DNA from: Bacteroidales bacterium
GTDB lineage: Bacteria > Bacteroidota > Bacteroidia > Bacteroidales > GCA-2748055
Assembly: GCA_029210725.1 (NCBI GenBank)
Contig: JARGFM010000003.1
Span: forward strand, 1-64,000
Direction: 5' to 3'
Length of the DNA stretch: 64,000 nucleotides
Within the stretch, counting starts at the first letter, position 1. Every line of letters starts with the position of its first letter. Of this stretch, positions 7,754 through 15,602 are shown piece by piece. A model generated the notes under the pieces. That model was not told where the DNA came from and searched no databases. It was given only the letters and a program-made list of their open reading frames with translations. The position numbers were made by a program, and so were the translations under genes.

Positions 7754-10057
7754 TTGCGGAGAACGATCCCATATATCACCCTTGTTATCCTTTCTATACT
7801 TCTCTTTTCCTGCAGAGCGACAAAGTATGTGCCTGAGGATAAGTATCTGCTGCATAGTTATAAGATCCAGTCAGAAGAAGGTGATTTTGACAAGAAGGAA
7901 CTCGACGACTTTATCAAGCAAAAGCCCAATAAGCGGATCATATTCTGGAGGTTCTACCTGTCCCTCTATAATCTCTCCTCTCCCGGCAATGACAATGGAT
8001 TTAATAACTGGTTAAGGCGGATCGGTGAACCTCCGGTTGTATATGATAAAGATCTGAAGTCGAAATCTTCGGAGCAGCTGAACCTGTATATGAGGAACAA
8101 GGGATTTTACGGAGCTGAAATTACCGATACCACCCTGTTTAAGAAAAGAGGGGCCAGGGTGATCTACCAGGTAACACCCAGTGAGCCATACAGGATCAGG
8201 AATATCAACTATTTCTTCGAAGATGCGAACCTTTCCCGGATGGTCCTTGCCGACACTACCAGCAATAAGTTCAGGGCCGGGGAACTGTTTGATGTGGAAG
8301 CGCTGCAGGAAGAGCGGGTGAGGATCGAGACCATTTTGCGCGATAGCGGGTATTACGGATTTACCCGCGATTATATTTATTATGAAGTAGATAGCGCCCT
8401 GAACACCTGCCAGGTGGATATCACCCTGGGGATCAGGAATTTTTCCCGTATTGACGAGCGGGGGCGGACGGTGCTTACGGACCATCCGGTTTACACCATC
8501 CGCAGGGTGCATATGATGACCGATTTTAATGCCATGACCTATAACCGGGATGGGGACACCCTACAGAAGGATACCCTGGTTTACGACAGTATCTATTTGG
8601 TTTATTCCGGGAAACCAAATATCCGTCCCGCCATGGTAACCCAGAAAAACTACATTATCCCCGGTACCCTGTATGATGCCTCTGATGTAAACCGGACTTA
8701 CCGGAACCTTTCTTCGCTGAGCGCATTCAGAATGGTTGATATTCGTTTCAGTGAAGTGGATTCAGATAAGCCTCAGCTCGATTGTGATGTGCTGGTTGCT
8801 CCGGCCACCAGACAGTCATATTCGGCAAAACTGGAGGGTACAAACTCAGCAGGTAATATTGGCGCAGCAGCCAATTTAAGCTATACCCACCGGAACCTTT
8901 TTGGAGCTTCGGAGCAATTTGACCTTAGTTTTATGGGCGCCATTGAGAATCTCCGGCCAGTCGGAGATGAGGTGGATACCTCTTATACAGGACTGAATAT
9001 CATGCAGGAATTTGGTGTGGAGGCCCGGTTGAGGATTCCAAAATTTCTTCTGCCAGTGAAAACCGACCAGTTTATCCGGAAGTACAATCCCCAGACGAAT
9101 ATTCGCCTCTCTTACAATTATCAGAAACGTCCCGATTACATCAGGACGCTGGCCAATGCTTCTTTTGGATACAACTGGAGGGGAAATGAAAAGTTGATAC
9201 ACAGGGTCTATCCAATTGAAGCCAGTCTTATTTTAACACCCTATAAATCTGATTGGTTCCAAAATTGGCTGGAGGGGAAATACCTCTTTTACAGCTATGA
9301 GCCCCATCTGATTATCGATAGCCGGTACTCCATGGTCTGGTCCAATCAGAAGTTGTTGAAGAATCAGAGTTTCCAGGATATCCGACTGAATCTGGAGACG
9401 GCCGGGAACCTTTTATACGCAGGTTTCAGAAGCCTGGCCGACGATCCCGTAAATCAAAATTACCAGGTACTTGGAGTGGATTTCGCCCAGTACCTGAAGG
9501 CGGATATTGACTTCAGAAGCTATATGTTTCTTTATGAAGATATTAGTTTGATACTGAGGGGATTTATGGGGGTAGGGTACGCATATGGAAATTCCAGTGC
9601 CATGCCCTTTGAAAAGCAATACTTCTCCGGAGGCGCTAACAGCATCCGGGCATGGCAGGTGAAGAACCTGGGCCCGGGTTCCTACAACGATCAGGAGAAG
9701 TCGGCCTACCCCAACCAGACCGGTGATGTGAAGCTGGAGGCCAATATGGAGTACCGCTTCAAGTTGTTCTGGAAGCTGGAGGCTGCGTTATTTATGGATG
9801 TGGGTAATATCTGGTCGCTCTCTGCGGAAGATGACCGCGTGGGAGCCGGGTTTGAATTCAACCGCTTCTATAAGGAACTTGCCGTGGGGACCGGTGTGGG
9901 TACACGGGCGGTATTCAGTTTCCTGGTATTCAGATTCGACCTGGGGATTCCGCTGCGCAGCCCCTACGCCATGGAGGGTTCCAACTGGTTGCCCGGAAAT
10001 TCGGGAATTGCCGGAAGAGATCTCACCTTTAATATTGCCATTGGTTATCCATTCTGA
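7754..10057 (+). CDS. tamL: TamL-type Omp85 lipoprotein (BamA/TamA family)
   Basis: 767 residues. The start is a TTG at 7754; the resulting signal peptide ends in the lipobox LLFSC with Cys20, typical of TamL, the lipidated Bacteroidota counterpart of TamA. Residues about 30-370 hold POTRA-like repeats (for example SEPYRIRNINYFF near 140) and about 400-767 a 16-strand Omp85 barrel. That barrel includes the GGANSIRAWQVKNLGPGSY stretch near 630, equivalent to the conserved lid-loop motif of Omp85 proteins, and ends in an aromatic strand (FNIAIGYPF). The role is assembly or transport of outer-membrane material. No tamB gene is adjacent. No ATG precedes the lipobox in a sensible position, supporting TTG. 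Confidence 0.86.
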   Translation: MRRTIPYITLVILSILLFSCRATKYVPEDKYLLHSYKIQSEEGDFDKKELDDFIKQKPNKRIIFWRFYLSLYNLSSPGNDNGFNNWLRRIGEPPVVYDKDLKSKSSEQLNLYMRNKGFYGAEITDTTLFKKRGARVIYQVTPSEPYRIRNINYFFEDANLSRMVLADTTSNKFRAGELFDVEALQEERVRIETILRDSGYYGFTRDYIYYEVDSALNTCQVDITLGIRNFSRIDERGRTVLTDHPVYTIRRVHMMTDFNAMTYNRDGDTLQKDTLVYDSIYLVYSGKPNIRPAMVTQKNYIIPGTLYDASDVNRTYRNLSSLSAFRMVDIRFSEVDSDKPQLDCDVLVAPATRQSYSAKLEGTNSAGNIGAAANLSYTHRNLFGASEQFDLSFMGAIENLRPVGDEVDTSYTGLNIMQEFGVEARLRIPKFLLPVKTDQFIRKYNPQTNIRLSYNYQKRPDYIRTLANASFGYNWRGNEKLIHRVYPIEASLILTPYKSDWFQNWLEGKYLFYSYEPHLIIDSRYSMVWSNQKLLKNQSFQDIRLNLETAGNLLYAGFRSLADDPVNQNYQVLGVDFAQYLKADIDFRSYMFLYEDISLILRGFMGVGYAYGNSSAMPFEKQYFSGGANSIRAWQVKNLGPGSYNDQEKSAYPNQTGDVKLEANMEYRFKLFWKLEAALFMDVGNIWSLSAEDDRVGAGFEFNRFYKELAVGTGVGTRAVFSFLVFRFDLGIPLRSPYAMEGSNWLPGNSGIAGRDLTFNIAIGYPF

Positions 10058-10061
10058 TTCG

Positions 10062-10092
10062 GTTGATATTACCAATATTTGTTCTAAATTTG
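10062..10092 (+). promoter_or_regulatory. Promoter of the aldolase gene
   Basis: A -33-like GTTG (10062-10065) and -7 TAAATTTG (10085-10092) are separated by 19 bases, the usual Bacteroidota spacing. The start codon is 40 bases downstream of the -7 box. Confidence 0.6.
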
Positions 10093-10132
10093 TCGCTCAA
10101 TTTTAAACCCAATCTTTATAATTAATCCGATC

Positions 10133-11212
10133 ATGTCCAACAAGATTTTTGATGTAGTAAAGCCCGGAGTCGTAACGGGAGATGACGTTCAGAAGGTATT
10201 TGAAATTGCCAAAAAGAACGAATATGCCATTCCTGCCGTCAATGTGGTGGGAACCAACTCTGTAAATGCGGTGATTGAAGCAGCCCGTGAAGTGAATTCT
10301 CCTGTAATCGTGCAGTTCTCCAATGGAGGTGCTGTTTTCTTTGCAGGCAAGGGGCTTTCCAATGAAGATCAGAAAGCTGCCATTATTGGTGCAGTGAGCG
10401 GTGCCAAGCACGTTCATGCTATGGCCGAAGCTTACGGAGTTCCGGTCATTCTTCACACCGACCATGCTGCGAAGAAGCTTCTTCCCTGGATTGACGGCCT
10501 TCTGGATGCCGGTGAAAGGCATTTTGAAAAGTACGGAAAACCCCTGTTCAGCTCTCATATGCTGGACCTCTCTGAGGAGCCGCTGGAAGAGAATATTGCC
10601 ACCTGCGTTCAGTATTTGAAGCGCATGAGCAAGATCGGAATGACCCTGGAGATTGAGCTGGGCTGCACCGGCGGTGAAGAGGATGGTGTGGATAATACCG
10701 GAATGGACAACTCGCTGCTCTACACGCAGCCGGAGGATGTAGCCTACGCTTATGAAGAGCTTTCCAAGGTGAGCGCCAGTTTCACCATTGCGGCTTCTTT
10801 TGGAAATGTGCATGGGGTATATAAGCCGGGAAATGTCCAGCTGACTCCCAGGATTTTGGATAATTCGCAGAAATTTGTTGAGCAGAAGTACGGACTGGAC
10901 AAAAAGCCACTGGACTTTGTATTTCATGGTGGATCCGGCTCCTCCAAGGAGGAAATCCGCGAGGCTATTAGCTACGGGGTGATCAAAATGAACATCGATA
11001 CCGATACCCAGTGGGCTGCCTGGGATGGCATTCGCAGGTTTGAAGCTGCAAAACACGATTATCTGCAGGGACAGATCGGCAACCCCGAAGGGGAGGATAA
11101 ACCCAACAAGAAATACTACGATCCGAGGGTTTGGCTCCGCGAAGGTGAAAAGTCCATGATCGAGCGCCTGAAGGTAGCCTTTGATGACCTGAACTGCATC
11201 GACAGACTTTAA
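10133..11212 (+). CDS. fbaA: Class II fructose-bisphosphate aldolase
   Basis: 359 residues, the length of the class IIA zinc aldolases (E. coli FbaA type). It cleaves fructose-1,6-bisphosphate to dihydroxyacetone phosphate and glyceraldehyde 3-phosphate in glycolysis and runs in reverse in gluconeogenesis. Visible landmarks are AIPAVNVVGTNS near 30, the zinc/substrate motif VILHTDHAAKKLLPW near 103-117, LEIELGCTGGEEDGVDN near 175, the second metal histidine in FGNVHGVYKPG near 225, and HGGSGSS near 265. A recognisable promoter precedes it. The symporter gene 11 bases downstream may be read through from it. Confidence 0.97.
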   Translation: MSNKIFDVVKPGVVTGDDVQKVFEIAKKNEYAIPAVNVVGTNSVNAVIEAAREVNSPVIVQFSNGGAVFFAGKGLSNEDQKAAIIGAVSGAKHVHAMAEAYGVPVILHTDHAAKKLLPWIDGLLDAGERHFEKYGKPLFSSHMLDLSEEPLEENIATCVQYLKRMSKIGMTLEIELGCTGGEEDGVDNTGMDNSLLYTQPEDVAYAYEELSKVSASFTIAASFGNVHGVYKPGNVQLTPRILDNSQKFVEQKYGLDKKPLDFVFHGGSGSSKEEIREAISYGVIKMNIDTDTQWAAWDGIRRFEAAKHDYLQGQIGNPEGEDKPNKKYYDPRVWLREGEKSMIERLKVAFDDLNCIDRL

Positions 11213-11223
11213 CAGCGTACAGG

Positions 11224-12612
11224 ATGTTGCCGGGCGGAGGAGTCAGAGACAGTTTTGGCAGTAAGTTCGGGGTCATTGCGGCAGCAGCCGGATCGGCCAT
11301 CGGACTTGGGAATATCTGGAGGTTTCCTTATGTGGTGGGACAGAACGGGGGCGGAGCATTCCTGCTCATTTACCTCTTCTTTATTGCCGCTATCGGGATC
11401 CCGGTGATGATGTCGGAATTTGTGATCGGACGCAATGCCCAGCTCAACCCTGTAGGCGCATTTAAAAAAATAACTCCCGGCAAAAAATGGCATCTCATTG
11501 GTTTGCTGGGAGTTGTTACTGCTTTTATTATTCTTGCCTTTTATACGGTGGTGGCTGGCTGGACCCTGGAATACCTGGTGCAATCGGTAAAATGGATGCT
11601 TCTGTCGGATAAGATCGGCTTCGGTGAAATGAACAATGAAGCGGTCCGGAGTTTTTTCCGAGAGCACTATGAATCTTTTGTAAGCGGGATCTGGAGACCG
11701 GTTATCTGGTTTGTGGTGATGTTATTTTTTACCGGGTACATTGTGATTTCAGGGGTAAAGAACGGAATCGAAAAGTATGCCAAGATTCTGATGCCCATAC
11801 TGCTGGTACTCCTGCTGGTGCTGGTAGTCCGCTCTGTGACACTGGATGGAGCCAGGGAGGGTCTGGTGTTCCTGTTCAAACCCGATTTCTCAACCATCAG
11901 GCATGCTCCTCTGAAGATCATCATTGAGGCACTCGGGCAAGCCTTCTTTTCTCTCTCCATCGGGATGGGAACCCTGATTACCTACGGATCCTATATTCAA
12001 AAAAGGGAGAATCTGGCCAGCACTGCCGTAAGCGTGGCTTTTGCCGACACTTTTATTGCGGTGGTTGCAGGGCTTGCGATTTTCCCGGCGGTATTTGCCT
12101 TCGGGATCAATCCTGGTGAAGGTCCGGAGCTGGTTTACATTACTCTCCCGGTGATTTTCCAGAGTATGTCGGGCGGACTTATCTGGGCTTTTATGTTCTT
12201 CCTGCTGCTCTGTTTTGCGGCCATTACATCCACCATATCCGTCCTGGAAGTAATCGTGGCCTATTTTTCCGAGCAGTTGAATATGACCCGGAAGAGAGCT
12301 GCCGTACTGGCTATGATCTCTGTAGGTTTTCTGGGCATCCTGTGTTCGGTATCTCCAAAGGTATTCGGAGTATTTAACGGGTCGCCCGATCTGCTGCTTC
12401 CCCTGGGAGGATTTTTTATTGTGGTATTTATCGGATGGTTCCTGGCAAAGGGTACTGTCAAAGGAGAGCTTTCCAGTGACGGGAAATACAGGACCGGATA
12501 CTATGGACTGTTTTTGTTCCTGGTTAGGTTTGTGGCTCCTCTGGCCATTGCGCTCCTGTTTGCACTGGGAGTGTACAGTAAGCTGATCACTATTTTCCCT
12601 TCTTTAGGATGA
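11224..12612 (+). CDS. Neurotransmitter:sodium symporter (NSS/SNF) family transporter
   Basis: 462 residues with about 11-12 membrane segments, in the LeuT/MhsT class of Na+-coupled amino-acid transporters. The TM1 signature is clear: SKFGVIAAAAGSAIGLGNIW then RFPYVVGQNGGGAF, with the unwound helix that holds sodium and substrate. A second unwound region is at FFSLSIGMGTLITYGSY near 240 (TM6), followed by TSTISVLEVIVAY near 335 (TM8) for the second sodium site. Bacterial members import tryptophan, tyrosine, leucine or alanine; the substrate here is unknown. It starts 11 bases after fbaA and precedes the ComEA-like gene by 30 bases that contain a hairpin. Confidence 0.92.
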   Translation: MLPGGGVRDSFGSKFGVIAAAAGSAIGLGNIWRFPYVVGQNGGGAFLLIYLFFIAAIGIPVMMSEFVIGRNAQLNPVGAFKKITPGKKWHLIGLLGVVTAFIILAFYTVVAGWTLEYLVQSVKWMLLSDKIGFGEMNNEAVRSFFREHYESFVSGIWRPVIWFVVMLFFTGYIVISGVKNGIEKYAKILMPILLVLLLVLVVRSVTLDGAREGLVFLFKPDFSTIRHAPLKIIIEALGQAFFSLSIGMGTLITYGSYIQKRENLASTAVSVAFADTFIAVVAGLAIFPAVFAFGINPGEGPELVYITLPVIFQSMSGGLIWAFMFFLLLCFAAITSTISVLEVIVAYFSEQLNMTRKRAAVLAMISVGFLGILCSVSPKVFGVFNGSPDLLLPLGGFFIVVFIGWFLAKGTVKGELSSDGKYRTGYYGLFLFLVRFVAPLAIALLFALGVYSKLITIFPSLG

Positions 12613-12614
12613 TT

Positions 12615-12631
12615 TGTGGCCCCTGGCCACA
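12615..12631. repeat. Short perfect hairpin between symporter and HhH gene
   Basis: TGTGGCC and GGCCACA pair perfectly around a CCT loop directly after the symporter stop. There is no T-run, so it is more likely an mRNA 3'-end stabiliser or processing site than a terminator. Confidence 0.5.
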
Positions 12632-12642
12632 TCAAGCCTTAA

Positions 12643-13314
12643 ATGTCTGATCGTATAAAGAGAGAGTTCTACCTGCTACCCCGTGGGGAGCAGCGGGCTT
12701 TGATTTTGCTTTCCATGTTGCTGATCGTCTCTCTGCTTTTCAGGATCACTGTTGGGCTTCTTCCCCAACAGAGACCTGAAGGTCTGGAGGAGTTTGAAAG
12801 GGAGGCCAAAAGGATGATAGCTGCCTTTGCCCGGGCCGATAGCCTGCAAAAGGACAGGAATGACCGGGCCAGGCGGTACCCTCAGACTATTAATCAGACT
12901 AAAGTGGAAGCATATCAACCTGTAGATATCAACCGGGCCGATTCTGTACAGCTGCTCCCTCTTCCCGGCATCGGACCTGTTTTCGCAGGGCGAATCATTA
13001 AATACCGTGAGCTCTTAGGTGGGTTTATTTCATTTGATCAGCTTGGGGAGGTATACGGGATTTCCGTTGAGACCGTCCAGAGAATCAGGAATCAAGTGTA
13101 TATCGATAGCACGGTCATCCGCAAGATTCATCTCGACAGTGCCAGCTTCAGGGAGCTTCTGAGGCATCCTTACCTGGAGTATGAGGATGTGAAGTCTCTG
13201 GTGGAATACCGCGATTTCAAAGGAGATATCCGTTCCGCAAACGAACTCAGAATAAATCGGATTTTGCTCGATTCCACCCTGCAAAGGATGGAAGAATATT
13301 TTGATTACAGGTAA
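12643..13314 (+). CDS. Membrane-anchored helix-hairpin-helix (ComEA-like) protein
   Basis: 223 residues. A single membrane anchor at about 22-42 (LILLSMLLIVSLLFRITVGL) is followed by a charged linker and ComEA-type helix-hairpin-helix repeats. The first is INRADSVQLLPLPGIGPVFA at about 97-116. The second is VYGISVETVQRIRNQVYID near 145. A degenerate third, DSASFRELLRHPYLEYEDVK, is near 170. HhH pairs of this kind bind DNA non-specifically. In competent bacteria ComEA is a surface DNA receptor, but many Bacteroidota carry this protein without known competence, so DNA uptake is only one possibility. It is probably in the same transcript as the symporter. Confidence 0.8.
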   Translation: MSDRIKREFYLLPRGEQRALILLSMLLIVSLLFRITVGLLPQQRPEGLEEFEREAKRMIAAFARADSLQKDRNDRARRYPQTINQTKVEAYQPVDINRADSVQLLPLPGIGPVFAGRIIKYRELLGGFISFDQLGEVYGISVETVQRIRNQVYIDSTVIRKIHLDSASFRELLRHPYLEYEDVKSLVEYRDFKGDIRSANELRINRILLDSTLQRMEEYFDYR

Positions 13315-13528
13315 ATATTTGTTTGCCTGGTTATCTTCATATGATACATTTGAAGTGCTATGTGCTTACCGGGGATTCTTCATGCTTTGATGCCAATTCT
13401 GTTTTACTATTGCCTCGCAGTTCTTTTTTACATATATTTATCAGGAGAACGAATACTTTGTCAAAATTTCTGGATTATTATATAGTTTATACTGTTGTCA
13501 TTTTCAATCGCTGAAAAATTTAGCGGGT

Positions 13529-13563
13529 TTTGTTGAATATTAGGATATGAATATCTAACTTTG
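13529..13563 (+). promoter_or_regulatory. Promoter of rpsU
   Basis: A -7 box TAACTTTG lies at 13556-13563, with TTTG/GTTG at 13529-13535 as the -33 element (spacing 20-23). The rpsU ATG is 27 bases further on. The remaining 200 bases back to the HhH gene are AT-rich and show no gene. Confidence 0.6.
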
Positions 13564-13589
13564 CGGCTCGAAATTTAAAACAGATTGAA

Positions 13590-13781
13590 ATGATCGTAAT
13601 TCCCATTAAAGAGGGTGAGAATATTGAAAGGGCTTTAAAAAAATTTAAACGAAAGTTTGAAAAGACGGGTGTGGTAAAGGAACTGAGGAGCCGTCAGGCA
13701 TTCACAAAACCTTCCGTTACCAAGCGTCAGCAGAAGCTTAAAGCTATTTATATTCAGCAATTACAGCAGCAGGAAGATTAA
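13590..13781 (+). CDS. rpsU: Small ribosomal subunit protein bS21
   Basis: 63 residues, basic, beginning IVIPIKEGENIERALKKFKR, the conserved bS21 N-terminus, and ending in a lysine/glutamine-rich helix. bS21 sits on the 30S platform near the anti-Shine-Dalgarno end of 16S rRNA. In Bacteroidia it helps occlude that sequence (established for this class). The region just upstream of this ATG has no purine-rich Shine-Dalgarno, unlike hpf two genes downstream. It is the first gene of a unit with the recombinase (26 bases) and hpf. Confidence 0.95.
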   Translation: MIVIPIKEGENIERALKKFKRKFEKTGVVKELRSRQAFTKPSVTKRQQKLKAIYIQQLQQQED

Positions 13782-13807
13782 TTCCAGGGGTTTTGGCTGG
13801 CTTTTAA

Positions 13808-14698
13808 ATGCTGTCCATGACCAGGATTGACGATTTTTTAAGATACCTGCAGGCCGAGAAGAGGTATGCCGAGCATACCATCAAAGCTTATAAAAACGAC
13901 TTGTACCAATTCCATGCTTTCTGTCAGGATTCTGACCAAGAAGGTGTGGATTTGCATTTCAGGACCATTCGTTCCTGGGTCGTCCGTTTAATGGACTCCG
14001 GATACAGTTCACGCACGGTCCACCGGAAACTAACCACACTTAGTACCTTCTGTAAATACCTGATTAAGGAGGGCCGGCTCGACTCCAATCCTATGGACCG
14101 TGTGTTGAAGCCCAGGCTGAGCAAGCGGGTTCCCGTCTTTGTGGAGGATGGAAAGATGGATTTTCTTCTGGATGAATATGATTTTGGAGAGGATTTTAAG
14201 GGAATCAGGAACCGCCTGGTCCTGGATCTGCTTTATCAGACCGGTATGCGCCGAAGTGAACTAATTGGACTCAAAATTGGTTCTATAAACAGGGAGGGTC
14301 AGAGTGTGAAGGTGTCAGGGAAAAGAGGAAAGGAGAGGATCATTCCGATGAACAGGGAACTGGTGGCAGCGATTGACCGGTATGTGATCATCCGCCATGA
14401 AGTAGTGGGGCAAAAAGCAACAGACTGTTTGATCGTCACGGAGAAGGGGGGCGCTGCTTACGATAAAATGATCTACAGGATTGTGAACAGTTATCTTTCG
14501 ATGGTTACCACACTGGATAAAAAGAGCCCGCATGTACTGAGGCACACCTTTGCCACTCATATGTTGAACAGAGGAGCCGACCTGAATGCCATCAAGGAGC
14601 TGCTGGGGCACGCTAACCTGAGTGCAACCCAGGTCTATACTCATAATACATACAAGAAGCTTAAGTCTATTTATAACCAGGCCCACCCAAGGGCCTAA
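13808..14698 (+). CDS. Tyrosine recombinase XerC/XerD-type
   Basis: 296 residues, the usual Xer length. The N-terminal SAM-like core-binding domain (FLRYLQAEKRYAEHTIKAY, about 7-90) precedes the catalytic domain. Active-site residues are visible in order: Arg in TGMRRSELIGL near 147, Lys near 172 in SGKRGKERIIPM, His-x-x-Arg in PHVLRHTFATHML near 240, His in LLGHANLSATQVY near 263 and the nucleophile Tyr in VYTHNTYKKL. Xer proteins resolve chromosome dimers at dif; mobile-element integrases share the fold. Its housekeeping position between rpsU and hpf, and the lack of flanking repeats, favour the Xer role. No dif site was recognised in the window. Confidence 0.9.
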   Translation: MLSMTRIDDFLRYLQAEKRYAEHTIKAYKNDLYQFHAFCQDSDQEGVDLHFRTIRSWVVRLMDSGYSSRTVHRKLTTLSTFCKYLIKEGRLDSNPMDRVLKPRLSKRVPVFVEDGKMDFLLDEYDFGEDFKGIRNRLVLDLLYQTGMRRSELIGLKIGSINREGQSVKVSGKRGKERIIPMNRELVAAIDRYVIIRHEVVGQKATDCLIVTEKGGAAYDKMIYRIVNSYLSMVTTLDKKSPHVLRHTFATHMLNRGADLNAIKELLGHANLSATQVYTHNTYKKLKSIYNQAHPRA

Positions 14699-14701
14699 AA
14701 G

Positions 14702-14709
14702 AAGGAGGT
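14702..14709 (+). promoter_or_regulatory. Perfect Shine-Dalgarno sequence before hpf
   Basis: AAGGAGGT lies 4 bases before the hpf ATG (14714) and is fully complementary to the bacterial anti-Shine-Dalgarno core. No other gene start in this window has a comparable element, including rpsU, tuf, the ribosomal proteins and rpoB/C. It fixes the hpf start. Confidence 0.85.
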
Positions 14710-14713
14710 ACCT

Positions 14714-15016
14714 ATGGATATTAAGATGCATTCAATTCGATTCGACGCAGATGAGAAACTGTTGAGTTTCATTGACACCAAGGTAAAGAAGTTGCCTACT
14801 GTTTATGATGACATCATGGGGGCAGAGGTATTCCTCAGGCTCGATAAGGATACGTCCGAAAGGGAGAATAAATTGGTTGAGATCAAACTGGATGTTAAGG
14901 GTCAGTCGGTATTTGCAAAGAAACAGTGCAAAACTTTTGAAGAGGCCACCGACCTCTCCATCGAAGCTTTAAGAAAGCAGCTTGTAAAACGAAAGGGGAA
15001 AATCAGGAAGAAATAG
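14714..15016 (+). CDS. hpf: Ribosome hibernation-promoting factor (HPF/YfiA family)
   Basis: 100 residues, the short HPF/RaiA form without the C-terminal dimerisation domain of long HPF. It shows the family pattern: MDIKMHSIRFDADEKLLSFI at the start, then VFLRLDKDTSERENKLVEIK and a basic C-terminus (KQLVKRKGKIRKK) that binds rRNA in the decoding and tRNA sites of idle ribosomes. It follows the recombinase by 15 bases, and a strong terminator follows it. Its exceptional Shine-Dalgarno suggests translation that responds to anti-Shine-Dalgarno exposure; this is inference. Confidence 0.92.
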   Translation: MDIKMHSIRFDADEKLLSFIDTKVKKLPTVYDDIMGAEVFLRLDKDTSERENKLVEIKLDVKGQSVFAKKQCKTFEEATDLSIEALRKQLVKRKGKIRKK

Positions 15017-15032
15017 GACATATAAACCTGTT

Positions 15033-15059
15033 AAAAAAGCTGCTCCGGCAGCTTTTTTT
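15033..15059 (+). terminator. Intrinsic terminator after hpf
   Basis: AAAAAAGCTGC pairs with GCAGCTTTTTTT around a TCCG loop, giving an 11-bp stem continuous with a T-run. It ends the rpsU-xer-hpf unit and separates it from the tRNA-tuf promoter. Confidence 0.9.
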
Positions 15060-15086
15060 ATGCCCGGGAAAAAAGAGAGTTTTTTT

Positions 15087-15118
15087 TTTGTGATCTAATT
15101 AAAATATTCATACATTTG
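15087..15118 (+). promoter_or_regulatory. Promoter of the tRNA-tuf unit
   Basis: TTTG (15087-15090, at the end of a T-run) and TACATTTG (15111-15118) are separated by 20 bases. This is an excellent match to the Bacteroidota -33/-7 consensus. The first tRNA begins 43 bases downstream of the -7 box. Confidence 0.8.
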
Positions 15119-15161
15119 CGAACCGATTTTGGAGGGTGTTTTTCATTGAAGTTCTTTGATT

Positions 15162-15235
15162 GCCGATGTAGCTCAGTTGGTCAGAGCAGCTGATTTGTAA
15201 TCAGCAGGTCGGGGGTTCGAATCCCTCCATCGGCT
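15162..15235 (+). tRNA. tRNA-Thr (anticodon TGT)
   Basis: 74 bases. Acceptor GCCGATG pairs with CATCGGC, discriminator T. The anticodon loop TTTGTAA sits between GCTGA and TCAGC, giving TGT, which reads ACA. The T-loop is TTCGAAT. No CCA is encoded. It is the first of four tRNAs before tuf. Confidence 0.95.
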
Positions 15236-15272
15236 CTGATCACAAATAGAGTACATTAACATATTGAAAACA

Positions 15273-15355
15273 GGGGAGATACCAAAGTGGCCAACTGGGG
15301 TAGACTGTAAATCTACTGTCGTACGACTTCGGAGGTTCGAATCCTTCTCTCCCCA
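15273..15355 (+). tRNA. tRNA-Tyr (anticodon GTA)
   Basis: 83 bases with a long variable arm, as expected for bacterial tRNA-Tyr. Acceptor GGGGAGA pairs with TCTCCCC, discriminator A. The anticodon loop CTGTAAA gives GTA. No encoded CCA. Confidence 0.95.
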
Positions 15356-15389
15356 CGTAAAAAATTGTTTTACTTGAAGGAGTAAGCAC

Positions 15390-15462
15390 GCGGGAATAGC
15401 TCAGTTGGTAGAGCACAACCCTTCCAAGGTTGGGGTCGCGAGTTCGAGCCTCGTTTCCCGCT
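15390..15462 (+). tRNA. tRNA-Gly (anticodon TCC)
   Basis: 73 bases. Acceptor GCGGGAA pairs with TTCCCGC. The anticodon loop CTTCCAA gives TCC, which reads GGA. The T-loop is TTCGAGC. No encoded CCA. Confidence 0.95.
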
Positions 15463-15476
15463 CAAACCTTGAGTAA

Positions 15477-15548
15477 GCCGATGTAGCTCAGGGGTAGAGC
15501 GCTTCCTTGGTAAGGAAGAGGTCCCGGGTTCAATTCCCGGCATTGGCT
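15477..15548 (+). tRNA. tRNA-Thr (anticodon GGT)
   Basis: 72 bases. Acceptor GCCGATG pairs with CATTGGC with one G-T wobble. The anticodon loop TTGGTAA gives GGT, which reads ACC and ACU. It complements the TGT isoacceptor at the start of the cluster. The tuf ATG follows 54 bases later. Confidence 0.95.
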
Positions 15549-15602
15549 CTGAAAAATAGAAATGTAATAAAATAAACAAGTAGCAAATTAATTAAACAAG
15601 TT

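Noticed and set aside
10103-11056. 317-codon minus-strand frame opposite the aldolase
   Set aside because: Antisense shadow of fbaA; the encoded sequence has no recognisable domain.
13808-14698. Reading the tyrosine recombinase as an integrase of a mobile element using the nearby tRNAs as attachment sites
   Set aside because: No duplicated tRNA 3' end or other mobile-element genes are nearby. The flanking rpsU and hpf are core genes, and the sequence is of Xer type.
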